Of a stretch of DNA of 64,000 nucleotides, positions 27,866 to 37,000 are shown piece by piece. The stretch is from contig NZ_JACLAW010000004.1 in NCBI RefSeq assembly GCF_014230315.1, forward strand, positions 248,001 to 312,000, in the 5' to 3' direction. Within the stretch, counting starts at the first letter, position 1, and the number at the start of each line of letters is the position of its first letter. The position numbers were made by a program, and so were the translations under genes. The DNA is from Novosphingobium flavum. GTDB lineage: Bacteria > Pseudomonadota > Alphaproteobacteria > Sphingomonadales > Sphingomonadaceae. Under the pieces are notes generated by a model, which worked only from the letters and a program-made list of their open reading frames with translations, did no database searches and was not told where the DNA came from.

Positions 27866-27896
27866 GCGCGCGGCAGCAGGCGCGCGCCCATCCGTC

Positions 27897-27920
27897 ATGC
27901 CAACCAGCGAAGGCTGGCAT
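27897..27920. terminator. hairpin between converging kinase genes
   Basis: ATGCCAACC and GGCTGGCAT pair with one G-T wobble around AGCGAA. It is located between the anti-sigma kinase stop and the converging Ser/Thr kinase stop, and can act in both directions. The GTCATGCCA...TGGCATC layout also resembles a common dispersed palindrome type. Confidence 0.45.
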
Positions 27921-27932
27921 CGCTGTGAGGGC

Positions 27933-30116
27933 TTACCGCCCGCCGGTGTTCACCCGATCCTTCAGCACGGTCAGATAACGCCGGGTCTGCTCGGCCTGCT
28001 CGGTCAGCCGCTGGGCCTCCTGCTCGCTTCGCGCCCCGCGCATCGAATTGGCCATGGTGTCGAGATAGCCGAGATAGTCCTGCGCCGACTTGGCATTGGC
28101 CGCGAGCAGCCGCTTGGTCTCGGCATCGCCGGCCTGCCCGGCCTTGGCCTGGCTTTGGCGGATCACGTCGTTGGCAGCCGCGCGCGCGGCCGACAGCGCC
28201 TTGTTGAACCTGTCGCGCTGGCCCGAGGTCACATTGCCGCCGCTGCTCCCGGCGCTCGCTGCCACGCTCGTCGGCGTCTCGTCCCCCGCCGCGATGGCGG
28301 AGGAGGCGGGTTCGGAGCCGGCGGGCACTCCGGGCGTGGTCGTCGCGGCGGCGGGCCCTCCGGCGCGGGCCGCCGCGCCCAGCGCTGCCGCCACGCCGCG
28401 CCATGCGGCAAGGGTCCGGCTCGCCGCCGGCAGCGCCAGTTCCGCGCTGCTCGCCGCCCGGGCCTCGGCGGCGGCGGAATTGAGCCGGGCCAGGGCCCCG
28501 CGCAGGTCGGCGGCGGCGCGCTGCCGCTCGGGTGTGTCGGATGGCGTGGCGGCGAGGCGCCGCGCCCGCGCCTGCCCATCGGCGGCAAGGGCTGCGGCGA
28601 AGCGCTGGCTCGCGCCCTGTGCGAGCGCGGCCTGCTGCGCGCCGGCCAGCTGCCCCATCTGGCCCTGCGCCTCGTTCAGCGCAGCATTGCCCGGAGCCCC
28701 GGCCGCGCGCGCCGTGGCAGCCAGCGCCTGCAATGCTCCGGCCGGATCGTCTGCCGCGACCGGGGCTATGCTCGCCCCGTCGCTGCCGACGGTGCTGGCC
28801 TCGGCGCTGTCCTCCACCACGGCCTCCCCGGGCGCGGCTTGCGAAGCCCCGGTGCCGCGCTGGGCCATGAACCAGCCGCTCCCGGCCGCCGCGGCGCCGA
28901 GCAGGGCGGCGATCACCACGGCCTTGCGCGATCCGGACTGGCCCTTCTCCCCCGCGGCCTTGCCTTTGGGCACAGCTTCCGGCGGTTGCTCCACCAGCGG
29001 CGGGGGCGCCATCTCGCCGCCCTCGTCCTGCCGCCGGTGGCTGGTGTCTTCCCCGGCCCGCTTGTACTTGACGTCGCGGGTGCTGTCCGGAACCCCGGTC
29101 TCCACCGCGCCAACCTCCTGAAAGCCCGGCGGGGGCGGGGCGACCGGCACGATCACGTCGGGGGCGGCGGGGGCGATGTGGATCTGGGTCCGCGCCTCGT
29201 CGTCGTCATCCACCGCGCCGCGCGCCGGCTGGCTCTCGTCGAACATGGCCAGCCATTCCGAGACCGACTGCGGCCGGTCGCCGGGGCGGATGGTCATCGC
29301 CGCGTCGACCCCTTCGAGGAAGGCGCGGCTGTATCCCGGCCACACGCCATCGGCGAGCGGCGTGCCGAGCCCGCCGTGCAGCCGCTCCAGCACTTCGGGC
29401 GGCTTGGTGCCGGTCACGCATTCGTAAAGCACCACGCCCAGCGCATAGACGTCGGTCCACGGCCCCTGCGGATAGGTCTTCACATATTGCTCGATCGCCG
29501 CATAGGGCGGGGTGTGGAAGGTCACCGTGGTGCTGGTGGCCTCGCCGCTCTCGAACCGGGCGGAGCCGAAATCGATCAGCACCGGGCGCCCGTCCTCGTT
29601 GATCAGGATGTTGGGCGGCTTGATGTCGCGGTGCAGCACGCCGACCCGGTGCGCCCGCTCCAGCCCCTGCGCGATCGGCGCGACCAGCCCCATCAGGCTC
29701 GCCTGGTTGAAGCGGCGGCCTTCCTTGAGCCAACGCGAGAGCGAAACCCCGTCCTCGAAGTCCATGACCATGTAGGCCGTGCCGTGAATCTCGAACAGGC
29801 TGCGCACGCTGACGATGTTGGGGTGGCGCGTGGGGGTCGAGAGGTTCCACAGCAGCTTGGCTTCCTCGACGAACTTCTTGAGGCCGAGGGCGTGGACTTC
29901 TTCGGCGTCGGAATCGATCGGGACAACCGTGTCCCCATCCTTGCGCTCGCTGATGGAGCTGGGGAAATACTCTTTGATTGCAACCAGTTCGTCGAAGTAA
30001 ATGCCGCGCCCCTTATAGACGATGCCAAATCCTCCAACGCCGAGAACTTCCTCGAGGCGCCATTCCCTGAGTACGGTTCCTGACGGCAACGCCTTGTTGC
30101 TGTAGGACTTATTCAT
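27933..30116 (-). CDS. membrane-bound Hanks-type Ser/Thr protein kinase (727 aa)
   Basis: ATG 30116 follows GGAGGGG. Kinase domain residues 20-292: Gly-loop GVGGFGIVY (26-34), Lys48 in AIKEY, Glu85, HRDIKPPNI with catalytic Asp164, IDFGSAR (181-187), and PPYAAIEQY followed by WTDVYALGVVLYE. A Pro/acidic linker (about 295-395) precedes one TM helix (about 399-417, KAVVIAALLGAAAAGSGWFM). The remaining 300 residues are Ala-rich, predicted helical and outside the membrane, with no PASTA or other known sensor. It converges on the anti-sigma operon and is divergent from a PP2C phosphatase, an obvious kinase-phosphatase pair. Confidence 0.92.
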   Translation of the reverse strand: MNKSYSNKALPSGTVLREWRLEEVLGVGGFGIVYKGRGIYFDELVAIKEYFPSSISERKDGDTVVPIDSDAEEVHALGLKKFVEEAKLLWNLSTPTRHPNIVSVRSLFEIHGTAYMVMDFEDGVSLSRWLKEGRRFNQASLMGLVAPIAQGLERAHRVGVLHRDIKPPNILINEDGRPVLIDFGSARFESGEATSTTVTFHTPPYAAIEQYVKTYPQGPWTDVYALGVVLYECVTGTKPPEVLERLHGGLGTPLADGVWPGYSRAFLEGVDAAMTIRPGDRPQSVSEWLAMFDESQPARGAVDDDDEARTQIHIAPAAPDVIVPVAPPPPGFQEVGAVETGVPDSTRDVKYKRAGEDTSHRRQDEGGEMAPPPLVEQPPEAVPKGKAAGEKGQSGSRKAVVIAALLGAAAAGSGWFMAQRGTGASQAAPGEAVVEDSAEASTVGSDGASIAPVAADDPAGALQALAATARAAGAPGNAALNEAQGQMGQLAGAQQAALAQGASQRFAAALAADGQARARRLAATPSDTPERQRAAADLRGALARLNSAAAEARAASSAELALPAASRTLAAWRGVAAALGAAARAGGPAAATTTPGVPAGSEPASSAIAAGDETPTSVAASAGSSGGNVTSGQRDRFNKALSAARAAANDVIRQSQAKAGQAGDAETKRLLAANAKSAQDYLGYLDTMANSMRGARSEQEAQRLTEQAEQTRRYLTVLKDRVNTGGR

Positions 30117-30244
30117 TGCCACCCCTCCGGATACCGGATATTGCAATGCAACAACCGTCGCACGGACCACGGCGCAGAGTCCAGCACTATCCTTGTTCGC
30201 TGGCCTGGCCTTGGCCCTGACCCGGTTGCAGGCAAGGGCAGCAC
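30117..30244. promoter_or_regulatory. divergent promoter region, Ser/Thr kinase / PP2C, with TTGCAATGCAA
   Basis: 128 bp shared by kinase and phosphatase. TTGCAATGCAA at 30141-30151 is an 11-bp dyad around one base, related in core sequence to the TTGCA motifs at 25777 and 30986. It sits about 25 bp from the kinase start. Confidence 0.4.
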
Positions 30245-30958
30245 ATGGCGAGATTTGATTGTGCGATCCGCACGGACGTTGGCCACAAGCGCGCACACAA
30301 TGAAGATGCCGTGCTGCAGGCGCCGGGGGCCGACCTCTGGGCCGTGGCCGACGGGATGGGCGGCCACCATGCCGGGGAAGTCGCCAGCGCCATGGTGGTC
30401 GAGCGGCTCGGCGCGATCACCGGCGGCGGGCTGGAACAGATGCTCGGCCACGCGCTGCAAGTGCTCGACGGCGTCAATGCCGAACTGGTCCGGATGGCCC
30501 GGACCTCCTACCGCGAACGGGTGATCGGCAGTACCGTGGTCGGCCTCGTCGCCGCCGACGATGGATTTGCCTGCTTCTGGGCGGGAGACAGCCGGGCCTA
30601 CCTCGTGCGCGGCGGCGCGATCACCCGGCTCACCCGCGATCACAGCCTGGTCCAGAACCTGATCGACGCGGGAATGCTCGACGAGGCCTCGGCAGAAACC
30701 CATCCCAATGCCAATGTCGTCACCCGCGCGGTCGGCGCGCGCGATGAACTGCAGGTCGATACCAGCCGCGGCGCGCTGGAGCCGGGCGACCTGTTCCTCC
30801 TCGCCAGCGACGGCCTGACGCGGTTGGTGCACGAGGAGGAGCTGCTCGCCATCCTCTCCGCCCTGCCGCCGCAGGACGCGGCCGACCGGCTGATCGCGCG
30901 CGCGCTCGAATGCGGCGCGCCCGACAACGTCTCTGTGATCGTGGTACGCGCCGCCTGA
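30245..30958 (+). CDS. PP2C-family protein serine/threonine phosphatase (237 aa)
   Basis: Single-domain PPM phosphatase. Metal-binding Asp motifs: RAHNEDAV (18-23), WAVADGMGGHHAGE with Asp36, FWAGDSRAYLVRGG, LLASDGLTR, and the C-terminal APDNVSVIVV. It resembles PrpC/PppA-type phosphatases that reverse Hanks kinase phosphorylation. It is divergent from the kinase gene, so the pair share a control region. No type VI secretion genes, a frequent setting for PppA, are visible in this window. Confidence 0.92.
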   Translation: MARFDCAIRTDVGHKRAHNEDAVLQAPGADLWAVADGMGGHHAGEVASAMVVERLGAITGGGLEQMLGHALQVLDGVNAELVRMARTSYRERVIGSTVVGLVAADDGFACFWAGDSRAYLVRGGAITRLTRDHSLVQNLIDAGMLDEASAETHPNANVVTRAVGARDELQVDTSRGALEPGDLFLLASDGLTRLVHEEELLAILSALPPQDAADRLIARALECGAPDNVSVIVVRAA

Positions 30959-30985
30959 GCCGGTCGCACGCGGTTCCATTTTAGG

Positions 30986-31018
30986 TTGCACTGCATGCAA
31001 TAACATGATGCACTGCAC
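30986..31018. promoter_or_regulatory. TTGCACTGCATGCAA / ATGCACTGCAC repeat upstream of glutaminase
   Basis: Between the PP2C stop and the glutaminase start there are two related TGCACTGCA words flanking TGCAATAACATG. The left part contains TGCATGCA, a perfect palindrome. These repeats share the TTGCA core with the elements at 25777 and 30141. Possible operator for glsA. Confidence 0.4.
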
Positions 31019-31122
31019 AAACGGGCGCGATTCAGAATGGGGAGGGGCGGCAGCCAGAGCGGCTTGCGAATGCCCTGCGTAAATACCGTCAGTTCTTTCA
31101 GCAGAAACGGTGGGAGCCATAG

Positions 31123-32109
31123 ATGGCAACGCAGATGGAGCAGTCAGCCCACACCGAATTCGAAGATGCCCTGACTCGCGCGTGGTCCACCCAGCGCGAA
31201 AACCACTCGGGCACGGTCGCCGATTACATTCCGGAGCTGAGCAAGGCCGATCCCGGTCACTTCGGGGCGGCCATCGCCACGGTCAAGGGGCAGATCTACA
31301 CTATCGGCGATGCCGAGGTGCCCTTCACCATCCAGTCGGTGTCGAAGGCCTTCGCCTTCTGCCTCGCGCTCGAGATCGCCGGGCCGGACCTCGTCGCCTC
31401 GCGGGTCGGGGTGGAGCCGAGCGGCGATCCCTTCAACGCGATCGTGTTCGATCCGGGCACCAACCGCCCGTTCAACCCGATGGTCAACGCCGGGGCGATC
31501 GCGGTCGCGGGTATCCTGCACGAACACCTCGGCGCCGATGCCTTCGACTTCATGATGGAGCGCTTCTCGCTCGCCGCCGGGCGCCCGCTCGCGCTTAACG
31601 AGGCGGTCTACCGTTCCGAGGCCGAAACTGGCCACCGCAACCGCGCGATCGCGCACCTGCTCCTCGCCAACGATGCCCTGGCGGTCGCGCCCGACGCGGC
31701 GCTCGACCTCTATTTCCGCCAGTGCTCGATCGAGGTCACGGCCACCGATCTTGCCTGGATGGGCGCGACCTTCGCCAACATGGGCGCCTGCCCGCGCAGC
31801 CGCGAACACGCCTTCGATCTGGGGCCGGTGCGCTCGACCCTCGCGGTCATGTTCACCTGCGGGATGTACGATTATGCCGGTCACTGGGCCTACGATGTCG
31901 GCATCCCGGCCAAGAGCGGGGTCGGCGGCGGCATCGTCGGGGTGGTCAACCGCCAACTCGGCATCGCCTCCTTTTCGCCCCGGCTCGATGCCAAGGGCAA
32001 TTCGGCGCGCGGCGTCGGCGCGTTCAAGGTCCTGGCCGAACACTTCGGGCTCCATGCGTTCGACTGCACCAATGTCGGCTCCAGCTTCATCTCTTCGCTG
32101 ATTCGCTGA
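31123..32109 (+). CDS. glsA: glutaminase (328 aa)
   Basis: Serine-dependent glutaminase of the beta-lactamase-like fold, converting glutamine to glutamate and ammonia. The SxxK catalytic motif is in TIQSVSKAFAFCLAL, followed by NPMVNAGAIAV, RSEAETGHRNRAIAHLL and MYDYAGHWAYDVGIPAKSGVGGGI, all hallmark segments of GlsA. Length is about 20 residues longer than E. coli YbaS/YneH but normal overall. The start ATG 31123 follows GGTGGGAG. It is a single gene; its location next to a partner-switching and Hanks-kinase cluster is unexplained. Confidence 0.95.
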   Translation: MATQMEQSAHTEFEDALTRAWSTQRENHSGTVADYIPELSKADPGHFGAAIATVKGQIYTIGDAEVPFTIQSVSKAFAFCLALEIAGPDLVASRVGVEPSGDPFNAIVFDPGTNRPFNPMVNAGAIAVAGILHEHLGADAFDFMMERFSLAAGRPLALNEAVYRSEAETGHRNRAIAHLLLANDALAVAPDAALDLYFRQCSIEVTATDLAWMGATFANMGACPRSREHAFDLGPVRSTLAVMFTCGMYDYAGHWAYDVGIPAKSGVGGGIVGVVNRQLGIASFSPRLDAKGNSARGVGAFKVLAEHFGLHAFDCTNVGSSFISSLIR

Positions 32110-32331
32110 ACGCAAGGGCGCCCCCCGCCCGCCGCGCCCGTCCCGTCGCCGCGCCGCCCCGGTTTATGGGACCGATCACGCGGCAATCCGCCATTCATCG
32201 CACTTGTGCGAGCAACCTGCGAAAGATCGGGTTGTCCTTGGCCGCGAATGGCAGCATGTAGACGCCCGGGGAATGGGCTGACCGGGGCATGAGCTTCGGT
32301 CACATGGCATTACTTGGGAGTGTTGTTGCAA

Positions 32332-33297
32332 ATGATCGGCAAAATGAAACTGGCGCTCGGTGGCGCTCTCGTCGCCGCGATCCTCGCCGTGCCGGCCCAG
32401 GCTCAAACCCAGCCCGCCGCCCCCGCGCCGGGGCAGGGCCCCAGCGACGTGAAGGGGCCCGACGCCAACCACACCGCGTTCCCCGCCTTCAAGATTACCG
32501 ACCACATGTACTATGTCGGCGGCGCCAACCTCGGCTCCTACATCATCAAGACCGCCAAGGGTCTGATCCTCGTCAACACCGGCTTCACCTACAATACGCC
32601 GATGATCGAGAAGTCGATGGCCGACCTCGGCTTCAAGGTGAAGGACATCAAGATCCTGCTGATCAGCCACGCCCACATCGATCACGATGCCGGCGCGGTC
32701 GAATTCATCGCCAAGTCGGGCGCGAAGTACTACGTGATGGAAGGCGATGCCGACGTCGTCGAATCCGGCGGCAAGCTCGACTACAACTACGGCGACGATC
32801 CCAAGGAATATTACCCCGCCGCCCATGTCGACAAGGTGCTGCACGATGGCGACACGGTCTCTCTCGGCGAGATCACGCTGACCGCCCATCTCACCCCCGG
32901 CCATACCAAGGGTGACACGACCTGGACCTTTACCGACAACCTGAACGGCAAGGCGCGCAAGGTGGTGATCGTCGGCGGCCCGCTCACCAACCGGGCGATG
33001 AAGATCATCAACAACCCCAAGTATCCGAACCTGGTGGCGGACTATGCCAAGAACTTCGCGGTCTTGCGCTCGCTCCCGGCCGACATCTTCGTTGGGCCCC
33101 ACGGCTATTACTACGACCTCCCGACCAAGTACGCCAAGTGGAAGGCGGGCGACAGCGAAGCCTTCGTCGATCCCGCCGGCTACAAGGCCTTCGTCGACCG
33201 GGCCGAGGCCGCCTTCGCCCGCGCCAAGACGAAGGAAGAGGAAGCCCTCGCCGCCGCAGCAGCAACGGCCAAGCCTGCCGCTCCTCCGGCGGGCTGA
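32332..33297 (+). CDS. subclass B3-like metallo-beta-lactamase, exported (321 aa)
   Basis: Signal peptide residues 1-25 (MKLALGGALVAAILAVPAQA core) for the periplasm. Zinc ligands in B3 order: H113, H115, D117, H118 in SHAHIDHDAG, H191 in TPGHTKGDTTW, and H257 in VGPHGYYYDL. These are the site-1 and site-2 ligands of B3 carbapenemases, and TPGHTxGxTTW is B3-typical. It has VNTG where many B3 enzymes have LLDGG, and an Ala/Lys/Glu-rich C-terminal tail (about 285-321). The start is uncertain: ATG 32332 is chosen, with in-frame TTG/GTG codons slightly upstream nearer the GGGAG. True beta-lactam hydrolysis is unproven. Confidence 0.82.
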   Translation: MIGKMKLALGGALVAAILAVPAQAQTQPAAPAPGQGPSDVKGPDANHTAFPAFKITDHMYYVGGANLGSYIIKTAKGLILVNTGFTYNTPMIEKSMADLGFKVKDIKILLISHAHIDHDAGAVEFIAKSGAKYYVMEGDADVVESGGKLDYNYGDDPKEYYPAAHVDKVLHDGDTVSLGEITLTAHLTPGHTKGDTTWTFTDNLNGKARKVVIVGGPLTNRAMKIINNPKYPNLVADYAKNFAVLRSLPADIFVGPHGYYYDLPTKYAKWKAGDSEAFVDPAGYKAFVDRAEAAFARAKTKEEEALAAAAATAKPAAPPAG

Positions 33298-34057
33298 TCT
33301 GCGCGGCCAGCGTCCGGTTCCGCGAATCCGCGCTGACTGAGTGAATGGCGGGAAAGGTGGGGATATGGGTCTGAACCTATGCCCCCACTTTCCGTAATCC
33401 CGGGCTTGACCCGCGATCCCGCTTTCCTCCGCAATCGCACCTCGGCCTACCGCGCTGCGCGCCGGCAGGTTCGCCGGATCGACATGACTGGCATAGGCCG
33501 CATCGAAGACGCAAACGGCGCCCACCTCGGGCAGGGCGCGAAACGGCGCGATCATGTCTCCAGCCAAGGCGCAGCCTCCGGCGGCCGATCCGCAATATGC
33601 CGCACCACCCCGGCTGCGCCCGCAGCGAACCGGTCCAGCCCGCGGTAAAGCGGCGCGGTCAGACCAAGAGCGTATCAATTTGCGACGAACGGCAAGGCCG
33701 GTTCGCACGTTGAGCCGAGTAAGCATCTGTAAGCGAACAGTTCCCTTGAATCATGCTGCGGCCATGCTGCAAGTTGACTTAAAGTTAACCAATAATTAAT
33801 CTCGAACTTTGGAGCATGGCGACTCGTCTCTCGCAAGGAGAGGCAGCGCGGCTCCCCAAACAAAAGGGTCAAAGGCATCGAATGCGGATAAATCGCCGGG
33901 GATTCCCGTCTCTGGCGATCAGGCTGGTATTCGCGTGATACTTTGAACATATCTGGCGCAGCCGCATCCAATGTCGCTGCTGCGGGGTCATTCGTATGGC
34001 CGCCGCAGCTTGACCGAACTTCGGGCAGATCACTGCCCGAACCGCTTGGAGGCTGTC
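33298..34057. other. 760-bp gene-poor region with decayed sequence and a promoter
   Basis: No intact gene is supported. 33393-33430 resembles a dispersed palindrome (CCCGGGCTTGACCCGCG core). On the minus strand, a short frame ending TGA at 33552 (RGLDRFAAGAAGVVRHIADR) and another starting ATG at 33555 (MIAPFRALPEVGAVCVFDAA) overlap as ATGA, looking like the remains of two coupled genes. From about 33665 the DNA becomes AT-richer and holds the promoter of the large repeat protein. The segment 33810-34057 would be its long 5' leader, with small stems such as CTCTC-GCAAG-GAGAG and ATCGCC...GGCGAT. Confidence 0.5.
33774..33802 (+). promoter_or_regulatory. candidate sigma70-type promoter of the SdrD-like gene
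   Basis: TTGACT (33774-33779), 17-bp spacer, TAATCT (33797-33802) in an unusually AT-rich patch. AAGTTGACTT / AAAGTTAACC is a near direct repeat over the -35. It predicts a leader of about 250 nt before ATG 34058. Confidence 0.5.
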
Positions 34058-37000
34058 ATGGTAACGCTCGTATTCAACGACGATGACGCGACCTATCGCA
34101 ACGCGTCGAGCACGCAATTCTACTATGACCTGACCACCAAGACGGGCGATTCAACCGAGGAACTCGGCGGTGCCCTGTTCCTGACCCAGCCGGCCGAGGG
34201 CTCATCCGGCACCGGCCTGATCCAGGCCTTCGTCCGCCTCCAGGCGAGCGGCACGGAAGACGGCTACAACACCAGCGGCCGCCCGATCGACGGCGACTAC
34301 GAGCTGAACACGTCGCTGAGCTTCACGCACAACCTGAAGATCACCGATATCCCGACGCTCGAGATCAACGGGACGCTCTATTACGAGTTCCGGTTGGACA
34401 TCAACCAGACCAACAACAGCCCGCTGATCTCGCTCGACCAGCTCAAGATCTACACCAGCACGACCGGCAGCCTCACCGCCGAGATCACCGATCCCGCCTT
34501 CACCGGCGCAACGACCCCCATCTACAATCTCGACACCGGCACCAACAAGTCGGTCCTGCTCGACTATTCGCTGCAGGCCGGCAGCGGCAAGTCCGACCTC
34601 TTCGTCTATGTCCCGGTCGCCAGCTTCGGCACGACCACCAACAACACCGTGGTCTACCTCTATTCCTCGTTCGGCGAGATCGGCGCGATCGACGCCAGCG
34701 ATGGCCTCGTCTCGCTCAGCGGCGACACGGTCAGCGACATCTACGGCGACTATGCGACCAACGACGGCTTCGAGGAATGGTCGGTCGCCAAGCAGATTCC
34801 GGGCGTCGAATTCAGCGGTTACAAGTGGCACGATCTCGATGGCGACGGCGCGTGGGACGGGGGCGAGGGCGTCCTCCCCGGCTGGCAGATCAACTACACC
34901 GTTGCCTATACGATCACCTACAAGGGCAACCAGACCCAGAATCCCCCTGTCTCGGACAGTTTCACCGCTTCGGCGGTAACGGACGCGAACGGGCTGTACA
35001 CCTTCAAGGTCCCGACCTTCACGGACACCAATATCCAGAACATTGCCTATACCCTGACCATTGCCGAGACGCTTCAGGACCCGACCGTCTGGACCAACAC
35101 CTACGGCGGCTACCTCGACCTCAATTCCGACCCCGTCAGTCCGACGGTCATCACCTTCACTGACGGCGATATCGACGGCAAGGGCAGCGACATCGACACG
35201 CACGCCGATCTCGGCGTTGCCCAGGCGCTCAACTTCGGCAATTTCCAGCTCTATTCGATCTCCGGCACCAAGTTCGAGGACATGGACGGCGACGGGGCGA
35301 TCGAGAACGGCGACACCGGTCTTGGCGGCTTCCGCATCTTCATCGATGCCAACAATTCCGGCACCTACAACGCCGGTGAAAAGTTCGCGATCACCGCCGC
35401 CGACGGCACCTGGGAGATCACCGGCCTGACCGGCGCCTACAACGGCATGAAGGTGCTGGAGGAGGACAAGGCGGGCTACGTCCAGACCTATGGCGAACTG
35501 GGTTACGGCATCGTCGGCACGTCCGGCAACGACCAGGACGGGATGGACTTCGCCAACTTCGAGCTGTTCGACCTCTCGGGCCACAAGTACGAGGACATGA
35601 ACGGCAACGGCGTGGTCAACGCCGGTGACCTCGGCCTCGAAGGCTGGCGGGTGTTCATCGACAACGACAACGACGGCGTGGTCGAGACCAGCGACGGCAA
35701 CGGCACGTGGGACGCGGGCGAGAAGTTCGATTTCACCGACGCCACCGGCTACTGGGAGATCACCGGGCTCGACAAGAGCTACAACGGCTACAAGGTGCTC
35801 GAACAGAACCAGGCCGGCTGGGTCCAGACGCTGGGCACGGCGGGCTATCCGATCGTCGCCACCTCGGGCAACGACCAGACCTTCGACTTCGCCAACTTCG
35901 AGCTGTTCGACCTCTCGGGCCACAAGTACGAGGACATGAACGGCAACGGCGTGGTCAACGTCGGCGACCTCGGCCTCGAAGGCTGGCGGGTGTTCATCGA
36001 CAACGACAACGACGGCGTGGTCGAGACCAGCGACGGCAACGGCACGTGGGACGCGGGCGAGAAGTTCGATTTCACCGACGCCACCGGCTACTGGGAGATC
36101 ACCGGGCTCGACAAGAGCTACAACGGCTACAAGGTGCTCGAACAGAACCAGGCCGGCTGGGTCCAGACGCTGGGCACGGCGGGCTATCCGATCGTTGCCA
36201 CCTCGGGCAACGACCAGACCTTCGACTTCGCCAACTTCGAGCTGTTCGACCTCTCGGGCCACAAGTACGAGGACATGAACGGCAACGGCGTGGTCAACGC
36301 CGGTGACCTCGGCCTCGAAGGCTGGCGGGTGTTCATCGACAACGACAACGACGGCGTGGTCGAGACGAGCGACGGCAACGGCACGTGGGACGCGGGCGAG
36401 AAGTTCGATTTCACCGACGCCACCGGCTACTGGGAGATCACCGGGCTCGACAAGAGCTACAACGGCTACAAGGTGCTCGAACAGAACCAGGCCGGCTGGG
36501 TCCAGACGCTGGGCACGGCGGGCTATCCGATCGTCGCCACCTCGGGCAACGACCAGACCTTCAACTTCGCCAACTTCGAGAAGTTCGACATTTCGGGCTA
36601 CAAGTGGGAAGATAGCGACGGCGACAGCGGCTGGGATCAGGGCGAGACCGGCAAGGAAGGCTGGACCATCTATATCGAGGGAGACCTCGACGGCGACGGC
36701 CTCTACGACGACTACGCCGACGATACGACGACCGACGCCGACGGGTTCTATTCCTTCACCGACCTCGGGCCCGGCAAGTACCGGATCTTCGAGGACGAGA
36801 CGGTCGATGGCTGGACCAAGACCTTCGGCGTGACCGCGATCGTGATCGGCGTCAGCGGCGTCAGCGTCTCGGGCACCGAAGGCAAGGCGGAAGACCTGAA
36901 CTTCGGCAACTTCGAGGAGATGAACCTCTCGGGCTTCAAGTGGGGCGATTCGGACGGCAACAGCGACTGGAACGGTGCCGAGGGCGGCCTCACCGGCTGG

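Noticed and set aside
27897..30083. 728-residue plus-strand frame opposite the Ser/Thr kinase
   Set aside because: Shadow; the minus strand has all kinase motifs and a good ribosome site.
30245..30958. PP2C as part of a type VI secretion PpkA/PppA pair
   Set aside because: No Tss genes are present in the window; the Hanks kinase plus STAS/anti-sigma setting explains it better.
34202..36262. 686-residue minus-strand repetitive frame opposite the SdrD-like gene
   Set aside because: Its repeats simply mirror the 339-bp repeats of the real gene.
35546..36562. CRISPR-like tandem repeats
   Set aside because: Repeat unit is 339 bp, contiguous, and codes for an in-frame 113-residue module; there are no spacers.
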